DNA of 64,000 nt from Planococcus sp. MB-3u-03 (GCF_002833405.1 NZ_CP025135.1:725501-789500), one strand, 5' to 3'. Numbered from the stretch's first letter, positions 18,446-26,712 are shown. Numbers and translations are program-made. Notes: generated by a model from the sequence alone, not told the origin.

Positions 18446-18486
18446 GTGAAATTCCTTCTTTCTGTTTTTAGTGTGGGTGGTGGAAA

Positions 18487-18528
18487 TAAAAAAAACGGGC
18501 TTTCTTCGAAAAGAAGAAAGCCCGTTTT
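18487..18528 (-). terminator. Terminator of the SAM riboswitch
   Basis: Minus strand AACGGGCTTTCTTC tttt GAAGAAAGCCCGTT followed by a run of T. It is the expression platform between the S-box aptamer and the YxjG-like gene. Confidence 0.9.
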
Positions 18529-18542
18529 GGAAAAGCATTCTT

Positions 18543-18645
18543 CTTATCTTCTAGGCTTATGCCTATTGGAATTAGCACCTTGTCCTGAAATAGGGCGGTT
18601 GCTGAGACTTCACAGGGCCAAATCCCTCCGTCTCTCTTGATAAGA
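18543..18645 (-). ncRNA. SAM-I (S-box) riboswitch aptamer
   Basis: The minus strand contains the S-box core in order: CTTATCAAGAGAGACGGAGG with GGATTTGGCCCTGTGAAGTC, CAGCAACC, a variable P3/P4 arm, and AAGGTGCTAATTCCA, closed by P1 (CTTATC with GATAAG). It precedes a terminator and a methionine-synthase-like gene. High SAM is expected to favour termination. Confidence 0.95.
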
Positions 18646-18732
18646 AATCGACTATTAAGTTAATTGCTGGTTGATGTTGTTCACATTAAACCAATCTTCG
18701 GACAATTGCAAGGAAATTGGGAATTATTTTTT

Positions 18733-18759
18733 TGTCCCTGTGCACCACACAATTCGAGT
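18733..18759 (+). repeat. GTCCCTGTG repeat, copy 5
   Basis: TGTCCCTGTGCACCACACAA continuing TTCGAGT. It faces the inverted copy 95 bases downstream. Confidence 0.75.
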
Positions 18760-18853
18760 AGTGCCCCATGCAGGATAAGTGAATAAGAAATACCTTCAAA
18801 TCAGGATCAGTAATATTCCTTCTGTATTTTCATGCCTTCAGGTAAATAGTCAT

Positions 18854-18875
18854 AATTGTGCCGTACACAGGGACA
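18854..18875 (-). repeat. GTCCCTGTG repeat, copy 6 (inverted)
   Basis: AATTGTGCCGTACACAGGGA then CA is the reverse complement of the family consensus. With copy 5 it forms an inverted pair of the kind seen in REP/BIME elements. Confidence 0.7.
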
Positions 18876-18883
18876 GCTACAAT

Positions 18884-19477
18884 TCACAACGGTTTCCGGC
18901 TCTCAATGGTCAAAAATAGTCCGCCGTAATAGGATTCCACCTTCACAATTTCCAGAGGGGAGCGATTCACCAAATCGATTGTATCGCGGTTCAAATGGCA
19001 GCCGTCGCATAGCTTTTTCCAGACGGGTGTCAAGGATTCCTGAGTTTTGCCCATGAGCGGTTGGTCCATTTTGACGTGCTCGAACATGAGGATCTGGGCG
19101 CCGGGTTTGCTGACGCGGTAGATTTCTTCGAGCGCTTTGACCGGGTCTGGAATCGTGCAGAATACTAAGGTCGCGACGACCGTATCGAAGCTGTCATCGG
19201 CAAAGGGCAGTTTTTCAGCGACTGCTTCGTACGTGCGAATCGGTGTCTTCGACTGTCGGATGCGTTTGCCGGCTTGTTTACTCATCTCCGGGTTTGGTTC
19301 GATGGCGTCGACCCGTTCGGCATTTTGATAATAGCGGAAGTTCGCACCTGTTCCGAAGCCGATTTCGAGCACGCGACCTTGCGCTTTTTGAACCAGTCCG
19401 GCGCGGATTTTTTCAAAGCGCGTCTTCTCGAGCGGCTTCATGGCCGTGTCATATATATGCGGTAAAAATCCAGCCAT
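18884..19477 (-). CDS. Class I SAM-dependent methyltransferase
   Basis: This 197-residue protein has a Methyltransf_11/25-type Rossmann fold. Motif I is VLEIGFGTGANFRYY, the acidic motif is VDAIEPNPEMS, motif III/IV region is FDTVVATLVFCTIPDP, and it carries EHVKMDQPLMGKTQ. This resembles the UbiE/PmtA-like small methyltransferases. The substrate is unknown. ATG 19477 follows AGGAGTCGATCACT. A longer open frame upstream lacks a start with an RBS. It stands alone, divergent from crtP. Confidence 0.85.
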   Translation of the reverse strand: MAGFLPHIYDTAMKPLEKTRFEKIRAGLVQKAQGRVLEIGFGTGANFRYYQNAERVDAIEPNPEMSKQAGKRIRQSKTPIRTYEAVAEKLPFADDSFDTVVATLVFCTIPDPVKALEEIYRVSKPGAQILMFEHVKMDQPLMGKTQESLTPVWKKLCDGCHLNRDTIDLVNRSPLEIVKVESYYGGLFLTIESRKPL

Positions 19478-19723
19478 AGTGATCGACTCCTGTCTTGTGT
19501 ATTGCATCTTTCTATACCATTCCACTTTCCCTGTCAATGTCCTGTTTATTCCTGGAATGAACGGTTTGTCTAGGATTATACAAAAACTATACAATCAGCG
19601 TTTTTAAGCTTATTATGAAGGGAATAACAAGGACAATGGCAAGGCATTAAAGAAATCTCCGTACAGGCGGTTTTAGCGTAAAAAAGAAGGATACATATTT
19701 CATTAAAAAGGGGCGGTACATAT

Positions 19724-21226
19724 ATGGGGAAAGCGAAGAAATCCGTAATCGTAATCGGAGGCGGGCTTGGGGGCTTGTCGGCGGCGATTTCATTGCAGCA
19801 AAAAGGCTATGAGGTTTCGTTATATGAAAAGAACGAGCATATCGGCGGGAAAGTGAACCGCTTAGAGCGGGACGGCTTCGGTTTTGACTTGGGCCCGTCG
19901 ATTTTGACGATGCCGCATATTTTCGATCGCTTGTTCCAAAGCAGTGGCAAGAAAATGACGGATTACGTTCCGATGCAACGCTTAGAGCGTGAGTGGCGCT
20001 CATTTTTCCCGGACGGCACGGTGATCGATCTGTACCATGACCTTCATTTGATGGAGCGGGCGAACCCGGCACTGTCGAAAAAGGACATGAAGGAATACTA
20101 CGCGCTGCTCAAGTACGCGAAGCGGATTTACGAAACGACCGAGCGTAGCTATTTGAAGGAAGGCTTTGAATCGCCGAAGGAGGCCGTCGCACAAAACGGC
20201 ATCCTTGCGACTCTGACCGGATTCGATTTGACCTCGACGATGTACAGCGCGATTTCCAAGCGCATCAATAATCCTCATTTGCGCGACATGCTGTCGTATT
20301 ACGTGAAATACGTAGGGTCTTCGCCGTATAGCGCACCCGCTGTGCTCAATATGATGATTTATATGCAACACGCACAAGGCTGCTGGTATGTGCCGGGCGG
20401 CATGCATAATCTGGCGGGCGGCATGGAGAGACTGGCGCGCGAAGAAGGCGTCCAGATCCATACCGGCATGGGCGTGATTCGTGCCTTGACGAGTGCGGAA
20501 GGCAAGATCACCGGCGTCGAACTCGAAGACGGCAGCTTCCAAACCGCTGATTATTACGTATCGAATATGGAAGTCATCCCGTTCTATCAAAAAATGGTCA
20601 AGGCGGAGCATGAGTTTGTCGATAAGCTCGAGAAGAAATACGAGCCGGCGAGTTCCGGACTCGTTTTGCATCTCGGCGTCAAGAAGACCTATCCGCAACT
20701 GAACCACCATAATTTCTTCTTCTCGGACAATTTAAAAGAGCAGATGGACAAGGTGTTCGAGCGTCATGAATTGCCCGACGACCCGACGATCTATCTCGTC
20801 AACGTCAACAAGACCGACCCGACGCAGGCGCCGGAAGGGTATGAAAATATTAAAATCCTTCCGCATATCCCGTATATCCAGGACAACCCGTTCACGCCGG
20901 AACAGTACAAGGAATTCGAAGAGCGAGTCATCAATAAGCTCGAACGCATGGGGCTCGACGGCTTGCGCGATAATATCGTCGTACGCGATGTCTGGACGCC
21001 GCATGATATCGAACGCATCTACGGTTCGGACCGCGGAGCGATTTACGGAACGGTTTCCGACAAGAACAAGAACGGCGGCTTCAAGCACAAGAAGCAAAGC
21101 GAACTATATGACAACCTGTATTTTGTCGGCGGTACGGTCAACCCGGGTGGCGGCATGCCGATGGTGACCTTGAGCGGCCAGCAAGTGAGCGATAAGATCG
21201 TCAAACGCGACAATGCAAGCAAGTAG
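19724..21226 (+). CDS. crtP: 4,4'-diaponeurosporene oxygenase (CrtP/CrtNb) of the C30 carotenoid pathway
   Basis: This 500-residue FAD-dependent phytoene-desaturase-like enzyme has a dinucleotide-binding motif VIVIGGGLGGLSAAISL. The family signatures are KVNRLERDGFGFDLGPS, YVKYVGSSPYSAPAVL and the C-terminal GGTVNPGGGMPMVTLSGQQV. From memory it matches Staphylococcus aureus CrtP closely along its whole length (for example LPDDPTIYLVN and QAPEGYENIK) better than CrtN, so oxidation of the terminal methyl of diaponeurosporene is the likely role. The other staphyloxanthin-type genes (crtM, crtN, crtQ, crtO) are not in the window. Only a weak GGGGCGG RBS is seen. Confidence 0.85.
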   Translation: MGKAKKSVIVIGGGLGGLSAAISLQQKGYEVSLYEKNEHIGGKVNRLERDGFGFDLGPSILTMPHIFDRLFQSSGKKMTDYVPMQRLEREWRSFFPDGTVIDLYHDLHLMERANPALSKKDMKEYYALLKYAKRIYETTERSYLKEGFESPKEAVAQNGILATLTGFDLTSTMYSAISKRINNPHLRDMLSYYVKYVGSSPYSAPAVLNMMIYMQHAQGCWYVPGGMHNLAGGMERLAREEGVQIHTGMGVIRALTSAEGKITGVELEDGSFQTADYYVSNMEVIPFYQKMVKAEHEFVDKLEKKYEPASSGLVLHLGVKKTYPQLNHHNFFFSDNLKEQMDKVFERHELPDDPTIYLVNVNKTDPTQAPEGYENIKILPHIPYIQDNPFTPEQYKEFEERVINKLERMGLDGLRDNIVVRDVWTPHDIERIYGSDRGAIYGTVSDKNKNGGFKHKKQSELYDNLYFVGGTVNPGGGMPMVTLSGQQVSDKIVKRDNASK

Positions 21227-21288
21227 AAGTCTTTAGTTGAAGCGTGTATTGGATTTCCTGTCTTCATAGCCTGGACTAATTACAATTC

Positions 21289-21335
21289 AAAAGGCGGTGC
21301 CAATGACTTCGAAAAGTCATTGGCACCGCCTTTTT
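21289..21335. terminator. Bidirectional terminator between crtP and the P450 gene
   Basis: AAAAGGCGGTGCCAATGACTT CGAA and its exact complement ending GCCTTTTT. It is a 20-bp perfect stem with a tetraloop, serving both convergent genes. Confidence 0.92.
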
Positions 21336-21341
21336 GCCTAG

Positions 21342-22541
21342 CTATTTTCCGAGTGTCACCGGAAGTTCACGGACGCCGCGGACGATCATGCCCGGACGCC
21401 ATTCGAGTTCGTTTTCTGGGACAGCAAGCGCCATGGCAGGAAAACGTTTCAATAGACCGTCGATGGCGGTATGGCCTTCCAGCCGTGCGAGGGGAGCGCC
21501 GAGGCAGAAGTGGATGCCTTTGCCGAACGCCAAATGGGCACTTTTTTCGCGGTGGATATCAAACAGTTCAGGGTTATCGAACTGCTCGGGGTCATGGTTC
21601 GCCGCGTTCAGCGCGACGATGACCAGATCGCCCCGGTGAATGGTTTTTCCGCTGAATTCGATCTCTTCCGCGGCCCATCTTGAGGTGCTGAATTCGACCG
21701 GTCCGTTCAAGCGCAGCGATTCTTCGATGGCCGGCCCGATCAGTTCAGGCTGTACGCACAATTCGTGCTGCTGTTCAGGATGCTTCAACAGCGTGAGCAC
21801 GGTGTTGCCGATCAAGTTCACGGTCGTTTCGTGTCCCGCGATGATAAGCAAGGAGACCAGCCCGTACAGCTCTTTTTCCGTCAAACGGTCGCCAGCTTCT
21901 TCTGCTTCGATCAAGCGGCTGATTAAATCGTCTCCCGGTTGTTGGCGCACTTTTTGGAACCATTCGCCGAGATATTGGATAAATTCATTCATATGTTCGT
22001 AGACACTGACACCTGCTTCGCCGCTCGTGCCTTCGATCAGCGAGTTCGACCAGGTACGGAATTTGTCGCGGTCCTGTGAGGGCACGCCCAAGATCTCGCA
22101 AATGACGATGATGGGGAGCGGAAAGGCGAATTCGTCAATTAATTTGACGTTCGATTTGCCTTCGAATCCATCGAGCAATTCGTCGGTGATTTCCTGAATG
22201 CGCGGTTTCATGCCTTCAATCATTTTCGGGGTAAAGGCTTTTTGTGCGAGCCCGCGCAGCCTTTTATGGTCGGGCGGATCGGAAAATAGCATGTTTTGGG
22301 CGAATACGCTCATCTCGTCCATGCTGCCGCCGAACAGCTTCGAAAAGTCTTTGATGAAGCGCGGGTCTTTCAATACGGCTTCCGCGTCCGCGTAGCGCGT
22401 CACGAGCCAACCGAGCTGGCCATCTGGAAAACGCACCTGGTGCACGGGGTCTTCTTCGCGCAGCCGTTCGTAGGCTGGGTAAGGGTTCCTGGTGAATTCT
22501 GGGCTGAATAATTTCGTTTCGTCTTTGTCATGCAAATTCAT
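21342..22541 (-). CDS. Cytochrome P450 monooxygenase
   Basis: This soluble 399-residue bacterial P450 has the I-helix oxygen-binding motif AGHETT (about residue 240), a K-helix ExxR in EESLRLNG, and the haem-binding FGKGIHFCLG with Cys346. It is most like CYP107/CYP109-type enzymes of Bacillus, which hydroxylate fatty acids or terpenoids. No redox partner is encoded nearby. The start ATG follows AAAGGAGGCATTTCA. It is convergent with crtP across a shared terminator; a carotenoid-related substrate is possible but unsupported. Confidence 0.92.
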   Translation of the reverse strand: MNLHDKDETKLFSPEFTRNPYPAYERLREEDPVHQVRFPDGQLGWLVTRYADAEAVLKDPRFIKDFSKLFGGSMDEMSVFAQNMLFSDPPDHKRLRGLAQKAFTPKMIEGMKPRIQEITDELLDGFEGKSNVKLIDEFAFPLPIIVICEILGVPSQDRDKFRTWSNSLIEGTSGEAGVSVYEHMNEFIQYLGEWFQKVRQQPGDDLISRLIEAEEAGDRLTEKELYGLVSLLIIAGHETTVNLIGNTVLTLLKHPEQQHELCVQPELIGPAIEESLRLNGPVEFSTSRWAAEEIEFSGKTIHRGDLVIVALNAANHDPEQFDNPELFDIHREKSAHLAFGKGIHFCLGAPLARLEGHTAIDGLLKRFPAMALAVPENELEWRPGMIVRGVRELPVTLGK

Positions 22542-22683
22542 TGAAATGCCTCCTTTTTTATCTATACCCTGAGGCGGATGGCTTTTACTCGCCTATTTTT
22601 CATATTCCTTCCTTCTCTAAAGAAATATGGAAGGCTGCTTTTTCGGTCCAGGCGATTTTCCGGCGAAATGGTTTGGCTAGTCA

Positions 22684-23502
22684 TTAGCTTTTTTGAGCTT
22701 TATCGACAAACTGGGTGATGGCCTTTGCGACTTCTGGCGGGCCTTCCCAATACAGCATATGGCCGAGCTGCGGGAGGATGCACAGTTGGGAATTCACGAT
22801 GGCAGAGGAAAGCTTTTGCTGGTCTTCTTGTGAAGCGATGGGATCTTCCTTTCCGGAAATGATAAGCGCGGGTGCTGTCACTTGGTGAAGGAAGCCAGGG
22901 AATTTTTCATTCAATGCAGCTTCACTCGTTTCTCTCCACACACGCGCGGGAACGTTTTGGATCTCATGGAACATTTTCTCCAAGAAATCGGCAGGCACCG
23001 GTTTGTTGAAAAGTCCTCCGGTAAATTTCCGGATGAACTCGGGACTGACGGGATCTGTTAAGTGCGACAAAGTGGATTCGTGAATGGCGACGATTTCCGG
23101 CTGGTTGCCGAGCTCGGAAGGGGAGCCGATTAAGATGAGCCCAACTGTCCGTTCCGGGTATTTCGCAGCGAAATTCCTGGCGGCAAATCCTCCGCTGGAT
23201 GCACCTGCGATAAAGGCTTTCTCGATAGCTTTGGCATCCATGAACTGCAGCAAATCCGTTTCAAAATCTTCTGTTCGATACGACAGGCCTGGCAGATCGA
23301 TGCCGTCATGCCCTCGCTGTGTATAGGCGAGGGTGCGCAATTGTTCAGGGAAACAAGCGAATAATAAGTCGAAGGTATGGCAGGAATCGGCAAGCCCGTG
23401 CAGGAAAATCAGCGGAATGCCGTGCGGGTCGCCGTGCTCGATATAGCTTAGTTCTCTTGTATCCGCCAAGCGCAGTGTCGCTCGTTTCAAAGGCATGTTC
23501 AT
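22684..23502 (-). CDS. Alpha/beta hydrolase
   Basis: This 272-residue alpha/beta-hydrolase-fold protein has an oxyanion region FLHGLADSCHTFD, nucleophile elbow GASSGG (Ser about 116), an acid in SGKEDPIASQ and catalytic His in LPQLGHMLYWEGP. The substrate is unknown. It begins 9 bases after the DUF4097 gene stop and is probably cotranscribed with it. A second ATG at 23496 has better RBS spacing and may be the true start. Confidence 0.88.
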   Translation of the reverse strand: MNMPLKRATLRLADTRELSYIEHGDPHGIPLIFLHGLADSCHTFDLLFACFPEQLRTLAYTQRGHDGIDLPGLSYRTEDFETDLLQFMDAKAIEKAFIAGASSGGFAARNFAAKYPERTVGLILIGSPSELGNQPEIVAIHESTLSHLTDPVSPEFIRKFTGGLFNKPVPADFLEKMFHEIQNVPARVWRETSEAALNEKFPGFLHQVTAPALIISGKEDPIASQEDQQKLSSAIVNSQLCILPQLGHMLYWEGPPEVAKAITQFVDKAQKS

Positions 23503-23511
23503 CCATTCCTT

Positions 23512-24351
23512 TCATTCGACAGCAATGCTGCCATTATTTGAAGCGAGCTGGATGAGCACCTCGCCGCTGCCGAACACGGTCTCTTCATTTTCGCGCCCGT
23601 ATACATCGATGCTGCCATTGTCGACGCGCGCTTCGATGCGGGCATTCACCGGTTCGCTGGCAGTGCGGATTTCGATTTGCCCATTATCCGTAGCGAAATC
23701 GACAGGGAAATCAAGCGTCTCTGTGTCCAGTTCTATGCGTCCGTTATTCGCTTGTGCTTCCAGTTCGCCTGAAACGTCACTGAACAGGATGCGTCCATTG
23801 GATGAGCGGACGCTAATGACGGCTTCCATGTCTTTCAGTTCAACCGGTCCGTTGTCTGTTTCGACCTCAACCGTATCGCTGTCGACTGCCTCCAAAGCGA
23901 TGCGCCCATTGTCTGCTTCAAGAAACAACTCAACAGCAGTGATCTCGCTCACTTCGATGCTGCCGTTATCGCTATCGGCCGACAAGGAATCAAGCCCGCT
24001 CGCAGGCACGTAAACTTGCAGCGTATAGGAGCGGTTAAAGTCGAAATTGAAGAACGGGGAGCGGTCTTCGACTTCGATTGCCAAGCGGCCGCCTTCAACT
24101 TCTGTGTTTAAGGTGAAATCATCGTCATTGCCGGACATGACGATTCGGACCGTTTCATCTTCACTTGGCATAATGGCTACCCGGGAATTTTCAACGGTAA
24201 TTTCCACTGCCTCAATATTTTCATCGAAGCTTTGTTCCTCGAGCACGTCTTGCTGCGCCGGGTCTGAATTGTAGACGGCATATAAGACGATGCCGACACC
24301 GACCAAGAACAGGCTTACGATGATGATCAAAATTTTCAAGAAAGTTCCCAT
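23512..24351 (-). CDS. Membrane-anchored DUF4097 beta-strand repeat protein
   Basis: This 279-residue protein has one N-terminal membrane segment (residues about 4-26, ILIIIVSLFLVGVGIVLY), then an acidic extracytoplasmic domain made of repeated units of about 20 residues with the pattern DNGxIxL (SDNGSIEV, ADNGRIAL, TDNGPVEL, SNGRILF, NNGRIELD, TDNGQIEI, VDNGSIDV). This is the right-handed beta-helix-like DUF4097 fold. ATG 24351 has AAAGGAGATGATTTC before it. It is a paralogue of the C-terminal part of the protein at 44766-45794. Function is not known; family members often sit with PadR/HAAS envelope-stress modules. Confidence 0.85.
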   Translation of the reverse strand: MGTFLKILIIIVSLFLVGVGIVLYAVYNSDPAQQDVLEEQSFDENIEAVEITVENSRVAIMPSEDETVRIVMSGNDDDFTLNTEVEGGRLAIEVEDRSPFFNFDFNRSYTLQVYVPASGLDSLSADSDNGSIEVSEITAVELFLEADNGRIALEAVDSDTVEVETDNGPVELKDMEAVISVRSSNGRILFSDVSGELEAQANNGRIELDTETLDFPVDFATDNGQIEIRTASEPVNARIEARVDNGSIDVYGRENEETVFGSGEVLIQLASNNGSIAVE

Positions 24352-24569
24352 GAAATCATCTCCTTTCATTTTTAAATATCCGTAGCTTGGTAACGGAGAG
24401 CCGTGTTTCTTCATCACGGATTTGGCTAAGTATCATCATTTTACTATAAATATCAGAAAAGTCAGTTTATTTAATTGAAATCATGCTATATTAATACCTA
24501 TAGAGAGGTTGTGAAAAAGAGATCCGACGCTGGTTGGATCTTAAATGTGAGGCAGGGGAGGATGCTGAT

Positions 24570-25014
24570 ATGTGGAGGGTAACGAACACGGTTTTCATTG
24601 ACCGGCGAGCAAAGGAAGTCCATCACTTCGCAACCAATCCGAAACTCTGGTATCAGTGGTATGCCGGATTGTCCGAAGCGGAAAATCTGATTGGCACAGG
24701 GAAAAAAGGGACGAGCATGAATTTGAAGTATTACTTTTTCGGGAGAAGCTTGGCTTTGCATGTACTGGTTGTGGAAAATGCGGCTGTAAAGACGGCTATA
24801 TATGGCGCTGCCTAATTAGCGGCGCATTTGGTGGCACTCAGACCTGGCGCTATCTTTCGAAAGACGGGGCACTGAGATTCAATTCGAAATGGAATACGAA
24901 CTCCCAGGCAGCATATTCGGGAAATTGGCCAATACGATTTACATCAAGAAGCTCATGTACAACTCGGTTGAACAGACTTTGCAAAACTTAAAGGATATCA
25001 GTGAAAGTGAGTAG
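24570..25014 (+). pseudogene. SRPBCC (START/Bet_v1-like) family protein, frame-broken
   Basis: Translation in three successive frames reconstructs a 147-residue protein parallel to the intact paralogue at 53796-54266: MWRVTNTVFIDRRAKEV...WYQWYAGLSEAENL, then KDGYIWRCLISGAFGG, then IQFEMEYELPGSIFGKLAN ending ISESE. Breaks lie near 24788 and in the GGGG run at 24866-24869; each needs one added base. The superfamily binds lipids or other hydrophobic ligands. Either a decayed duplicate or two sequencing deletions. GGAGGATGCTGAT precedes the ATG. Confidence 0.8.
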
Positions 25015-25235
25015 CGGGTTCGGCAGGCGCGAAAATAAGAGGGGTGATTAATGGCTTGCTTTTAGGGAGTGGAAAAATGGAGCAAAGTCAAAAACGCGAT
25101 TATTCCACCTTTCAGTTTGCAAGACCGGGCTTTTGTCATGGGAGAGCCGGCTATCTTAGACATTGAACTACAAAAGGGTTATGCTGTGCACAGTTAAGCT
25201 GGTAGAAAATCAGCTGAAATGGGAGGGTGATCGAC

Positions 25236-25409
25236 ATGGCATTTTTGGACAAGCTGAACGCGATGAAAGACAAGGCGATCGAAAAAGGCAAAACCCATTG
25301 GGACGAAAATAAAGATGATTACAAAGAAAAAGCGACTGACTATAAAGAGAGAGCCATGACCATGAAAGAAGATGTGGAGCACAAATTGAAAGAGAGAAAA
25401 GGGAAATAG
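25236..25409 (+). CDS. Small highly charged helical protein, function unknown
   Basis: This 57-residue protein from ATG 25236 has a GGGAGGGTGATCGAC RBS. It is rich in Lys, Glu and Asp with no membrane segment and a heptad-like spacing (DKLNAMKDKAIEKG, KATDYKERAMTMKEDVEHKL), suggesting a single amphipathic or coiled-coil helix. Such CsbD- or YtxH-like small proteins are often stress-induced, but I do not recognise a family. It stands alone and is followed by its own terminator. Confidence 0.7.
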   Translation: MAFLDKLNAMKDKAIEKGKTHWDENKDDYKEKATDYKERAMTMKEDVEHKLKERKGK

Positions 25410-25417
25410 TAAGAGGC

Positions 25418-25443
25418 GCACTCTTTCGATAGAGTGCATTTTT
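25418..25443 (+). terminator. Terminator of the small charged protein gene
   Basis: GCACTCT ttcgat AGAGTGC followed by ATTTTT. Confidence 0.75.
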
Positions 25444-25466
25444 CAGATACTTTGCTTTCTGGATTG

Positions 25467-25510
25467 AAAAACGCGTGGAGAAACGAATCCGTTTCTCCAC
25501 GCGTTTTTTG
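25467..25510. terminator. Terminator of the GntR-family regulator gene
   Basis: AAAAACGCGTGGAGAAACG aatc and its exact complement with a T-run on plus and an A-to-T run on minus. It follows the regulator stop by 12 bases. Confidence 0.88.
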
Positions 25511-25522
25511 TTTTATGCGAAT

Positions 25523-26224
25523 TCATGTCGAACGATACAATTCCGAACGGATGCGAGAGATATGCTCGCTCATCAATTGCTTGGCCAATTCGCTATTGCC
25601 GCTTTCAATCGCCAAATAGATTTCTTCATGTTCATTGTACGTATCCTGATGGCGCTCAACATCGGTGAAGCGGTGGCGACGCGTGGCGCGGATATTTTCT
25701 TCCAGCCGCTTCGCAAGTGTTTCCATCAAGTCGATCAATAATTGGTTTTTGGTGGCATTGGCGACTTGCAGATGGAAATCCACGTCAGCCTGGACGCCGA
25801 GTTCGGGATCGTTCGCTGCCAAAGCCATGTGCCCGAGCACTTCGCGGATCGCCAGCAAGTTCCCAGGTGTCGCCCGCTGCGCTGCGAGCGAGGCGGCTTC
25901 GACTTCGAAAGCGCGCCTGAGTTCGAGCATGTCGTCGATGTATTGGATCTCCGCCGCATCGATGCGGGTGCCGAGTTCATTTCCGAGCATATCGTGCTTC
26001 GTCTCAGAGAGAAAACTGCCGCCGCCTTGCCGGATTTCAAGAAAGCCTTTGCTTTCCAGGCCTTTCAACGCTTCGCGGACGGAATTGCGGCTGACGCCAA
26101 ACAAACTCGCCAAATCCCGCTCGGAAGGGAGACGGCCGCCAGGAGGCAAATTGTTCTCCAAGCACAGCGTTTGGATCTGTTCGACGACTAATTCATAGGT
26201 GCGTTTTTTCGGATTCAATAACAC
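25523..26224 (-). CDS. GntR family (FadR/FCD) transcriptional regulator, LldR/GlcC-like
   Basis: This 233-residue protein has an N-terminal winged HTH (LPSERDLASLFGVSRNSVRE, then LESKGFLEIRQGGGSF) and an FCD ligand domain with metal-binding histidines (ADVDFHLQVA, YNEHEEI, MSEHISRIR). GTG 26224 is chosen because GGGAGAGAG lies just upstream; no ATG is suitably placed. FCD regulators sense organic acids such as lactate or glycolate. It is divergent from a GlcD-type oxidase and a BASS transporter, with an AATTGG/CCAATT operator between, so it very likely controls them. Confidence 0.88.
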   Translation of the reverse strand: MLLNPKKRTYELVVEQIQTLCLENNLPPGGRLPSERDLASLFGVSRNSVREALKGLESKGFLEIRQGGGSFLSETKHDMLGNELGTRIDAAEIQYIDDMLELRRAFEVEAASLAAQRATPGNLLAIREVLGHMALAANDPELGVQADVDFHLQVANATKNQLLIDLMETLAKRLEENIRATRRHRFTDVERHQDTYNEHEEIYLAIESGNSELAKQLMSEHISRIRSELYRST

Positions 26225-26306
26225 GGAACTCTCTCCCTGCTGACTTGTTTTTTGCGTTCTCTTTTCATCATACCGAAAGAAATGCAAAATGTCTGAAAAT
26301 ACACAT

Positions 26307-26334
26307 TGTACTTTTCAGATTATTATGTATAATT
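26307..26334 (+). promoter_or_regulatory. Candidate sigma-A promoter of the glcD-BASS operon
   Basis: TTGTAC (26307-26312), 16 bases, TATAAT (26329-26334). It lies about 450 bases before the oxidase gene; the space is occupied by an operator and two repeat elements. Confidence 0.6.
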
Positions 26335-26339
26335 GGTTT

Positions 26340-26356
26340 AATTGGTAGGGCCAATT
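26340..26356. promoter_or_regulatory. Candidate FCD-regulator operator
   Basis: AATTGG taggg CCAATT is a 6-bp perfect inverted repeat with 5-base spacing, resembling LldR-type sites (TTGGT...ACCAA). It sits at the predicted transcription start of the oxidase operon, a position suited to repression. Confidence 0.6.
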
Positions 26357-26371
26357 TTCGGAGGTATGAAG

Positions 26372-26401
26372 ATGTATCGGTGTGTATGCATGCTGTTGTA
26401 A
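26372..26401 (+). CDS. Nine-codon open frame with a good RBS (possible leader peptide or gene remnant)
   Basis: ATG 26372 follows GGAGG at 26360-26364 with 7-base spacing and encodes MYRCVCMLL before TAA. It lies just after the operator and before the first repeat element. It may be a leader peptide, or the severed start of a former first gene of the operon. No coding evidence beyond the RBS. Confidence 0.25.
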   Translation: MYRCVCMLL

Positions 26402-26427
26402 GACTTTTGGTAAGGCATCGCAATCGA

Positions 26428-26577
26428 TATTCCACAAAACAGCTAGCTTTCCTGGGGGCTCGCGCTGAACTAATTCGGGCTAGGCGCCCGAATGGATTTC
26501 AGCACTTCGTCGAAACGGAGTTGGAAAGCCCCCTCCGTTTCTGCTCCCCAAGGAGTCTGCGCTGTTTTGCTCCATAT
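26428..26577 (-). repeat. MITE-like repeat element with ATATGGAGCAAAACA ends, copy A
   Basis: On the minus strand it begins ATATGGAGCAAAACAGCG, CAGACTCC and ends GAAAGC...TGTTTTGTGGAATAT. The ends, including AAAACA/TGTTTT, match those of the element at 46345-46467 while the centre differs. The centre has its own inverted segments (GGGGGCTTTCCAACTCCG with CGGAGTTGGAAAGCCCCC-like parts). It contains no gene. Confidence 0.65.
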
Positions 26578-26600
26578 CTAATAATTAGTATTTATTAAGA

Positions 26601-26712
26601 GTGGAAGGCGGTGACTCCTGCGGGAATAGCATGAGTCTTGAGACCCCGCAGGAAGCGTAGCGACCGAGGAGGCTCAAGCCATGCCCGCGGAAAGCGTCCG
26701 CCTGAAACGATC
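26601..26712 (+). repeat. GC-rich Bacillaceae-type intergenic repeat
   Basis: The core GACTCCTGCGGGAATAGCAT continues with GAGACCCCGCAGGAAGCG, GACCGAGGAGGCTCAAGCCA and GCCCGCGGAAAGCGTCCGCC. CCTGCGGG pairs with CCCGCAGG and ATGAGTCTTGAG with CTCAAGCCAT. The same core lies inside the element at 46345-46467. Similar repeats are scattered in many Bacillaceae genomes (recalled, not searched). Confidence 0.75.

Noticed and set aside
21342..22541. P450 as a carotenoid-pathway partner of crtP
   Set aside because: The two genes are convergent with separate promoters; only proximity and a shared terminator link them.
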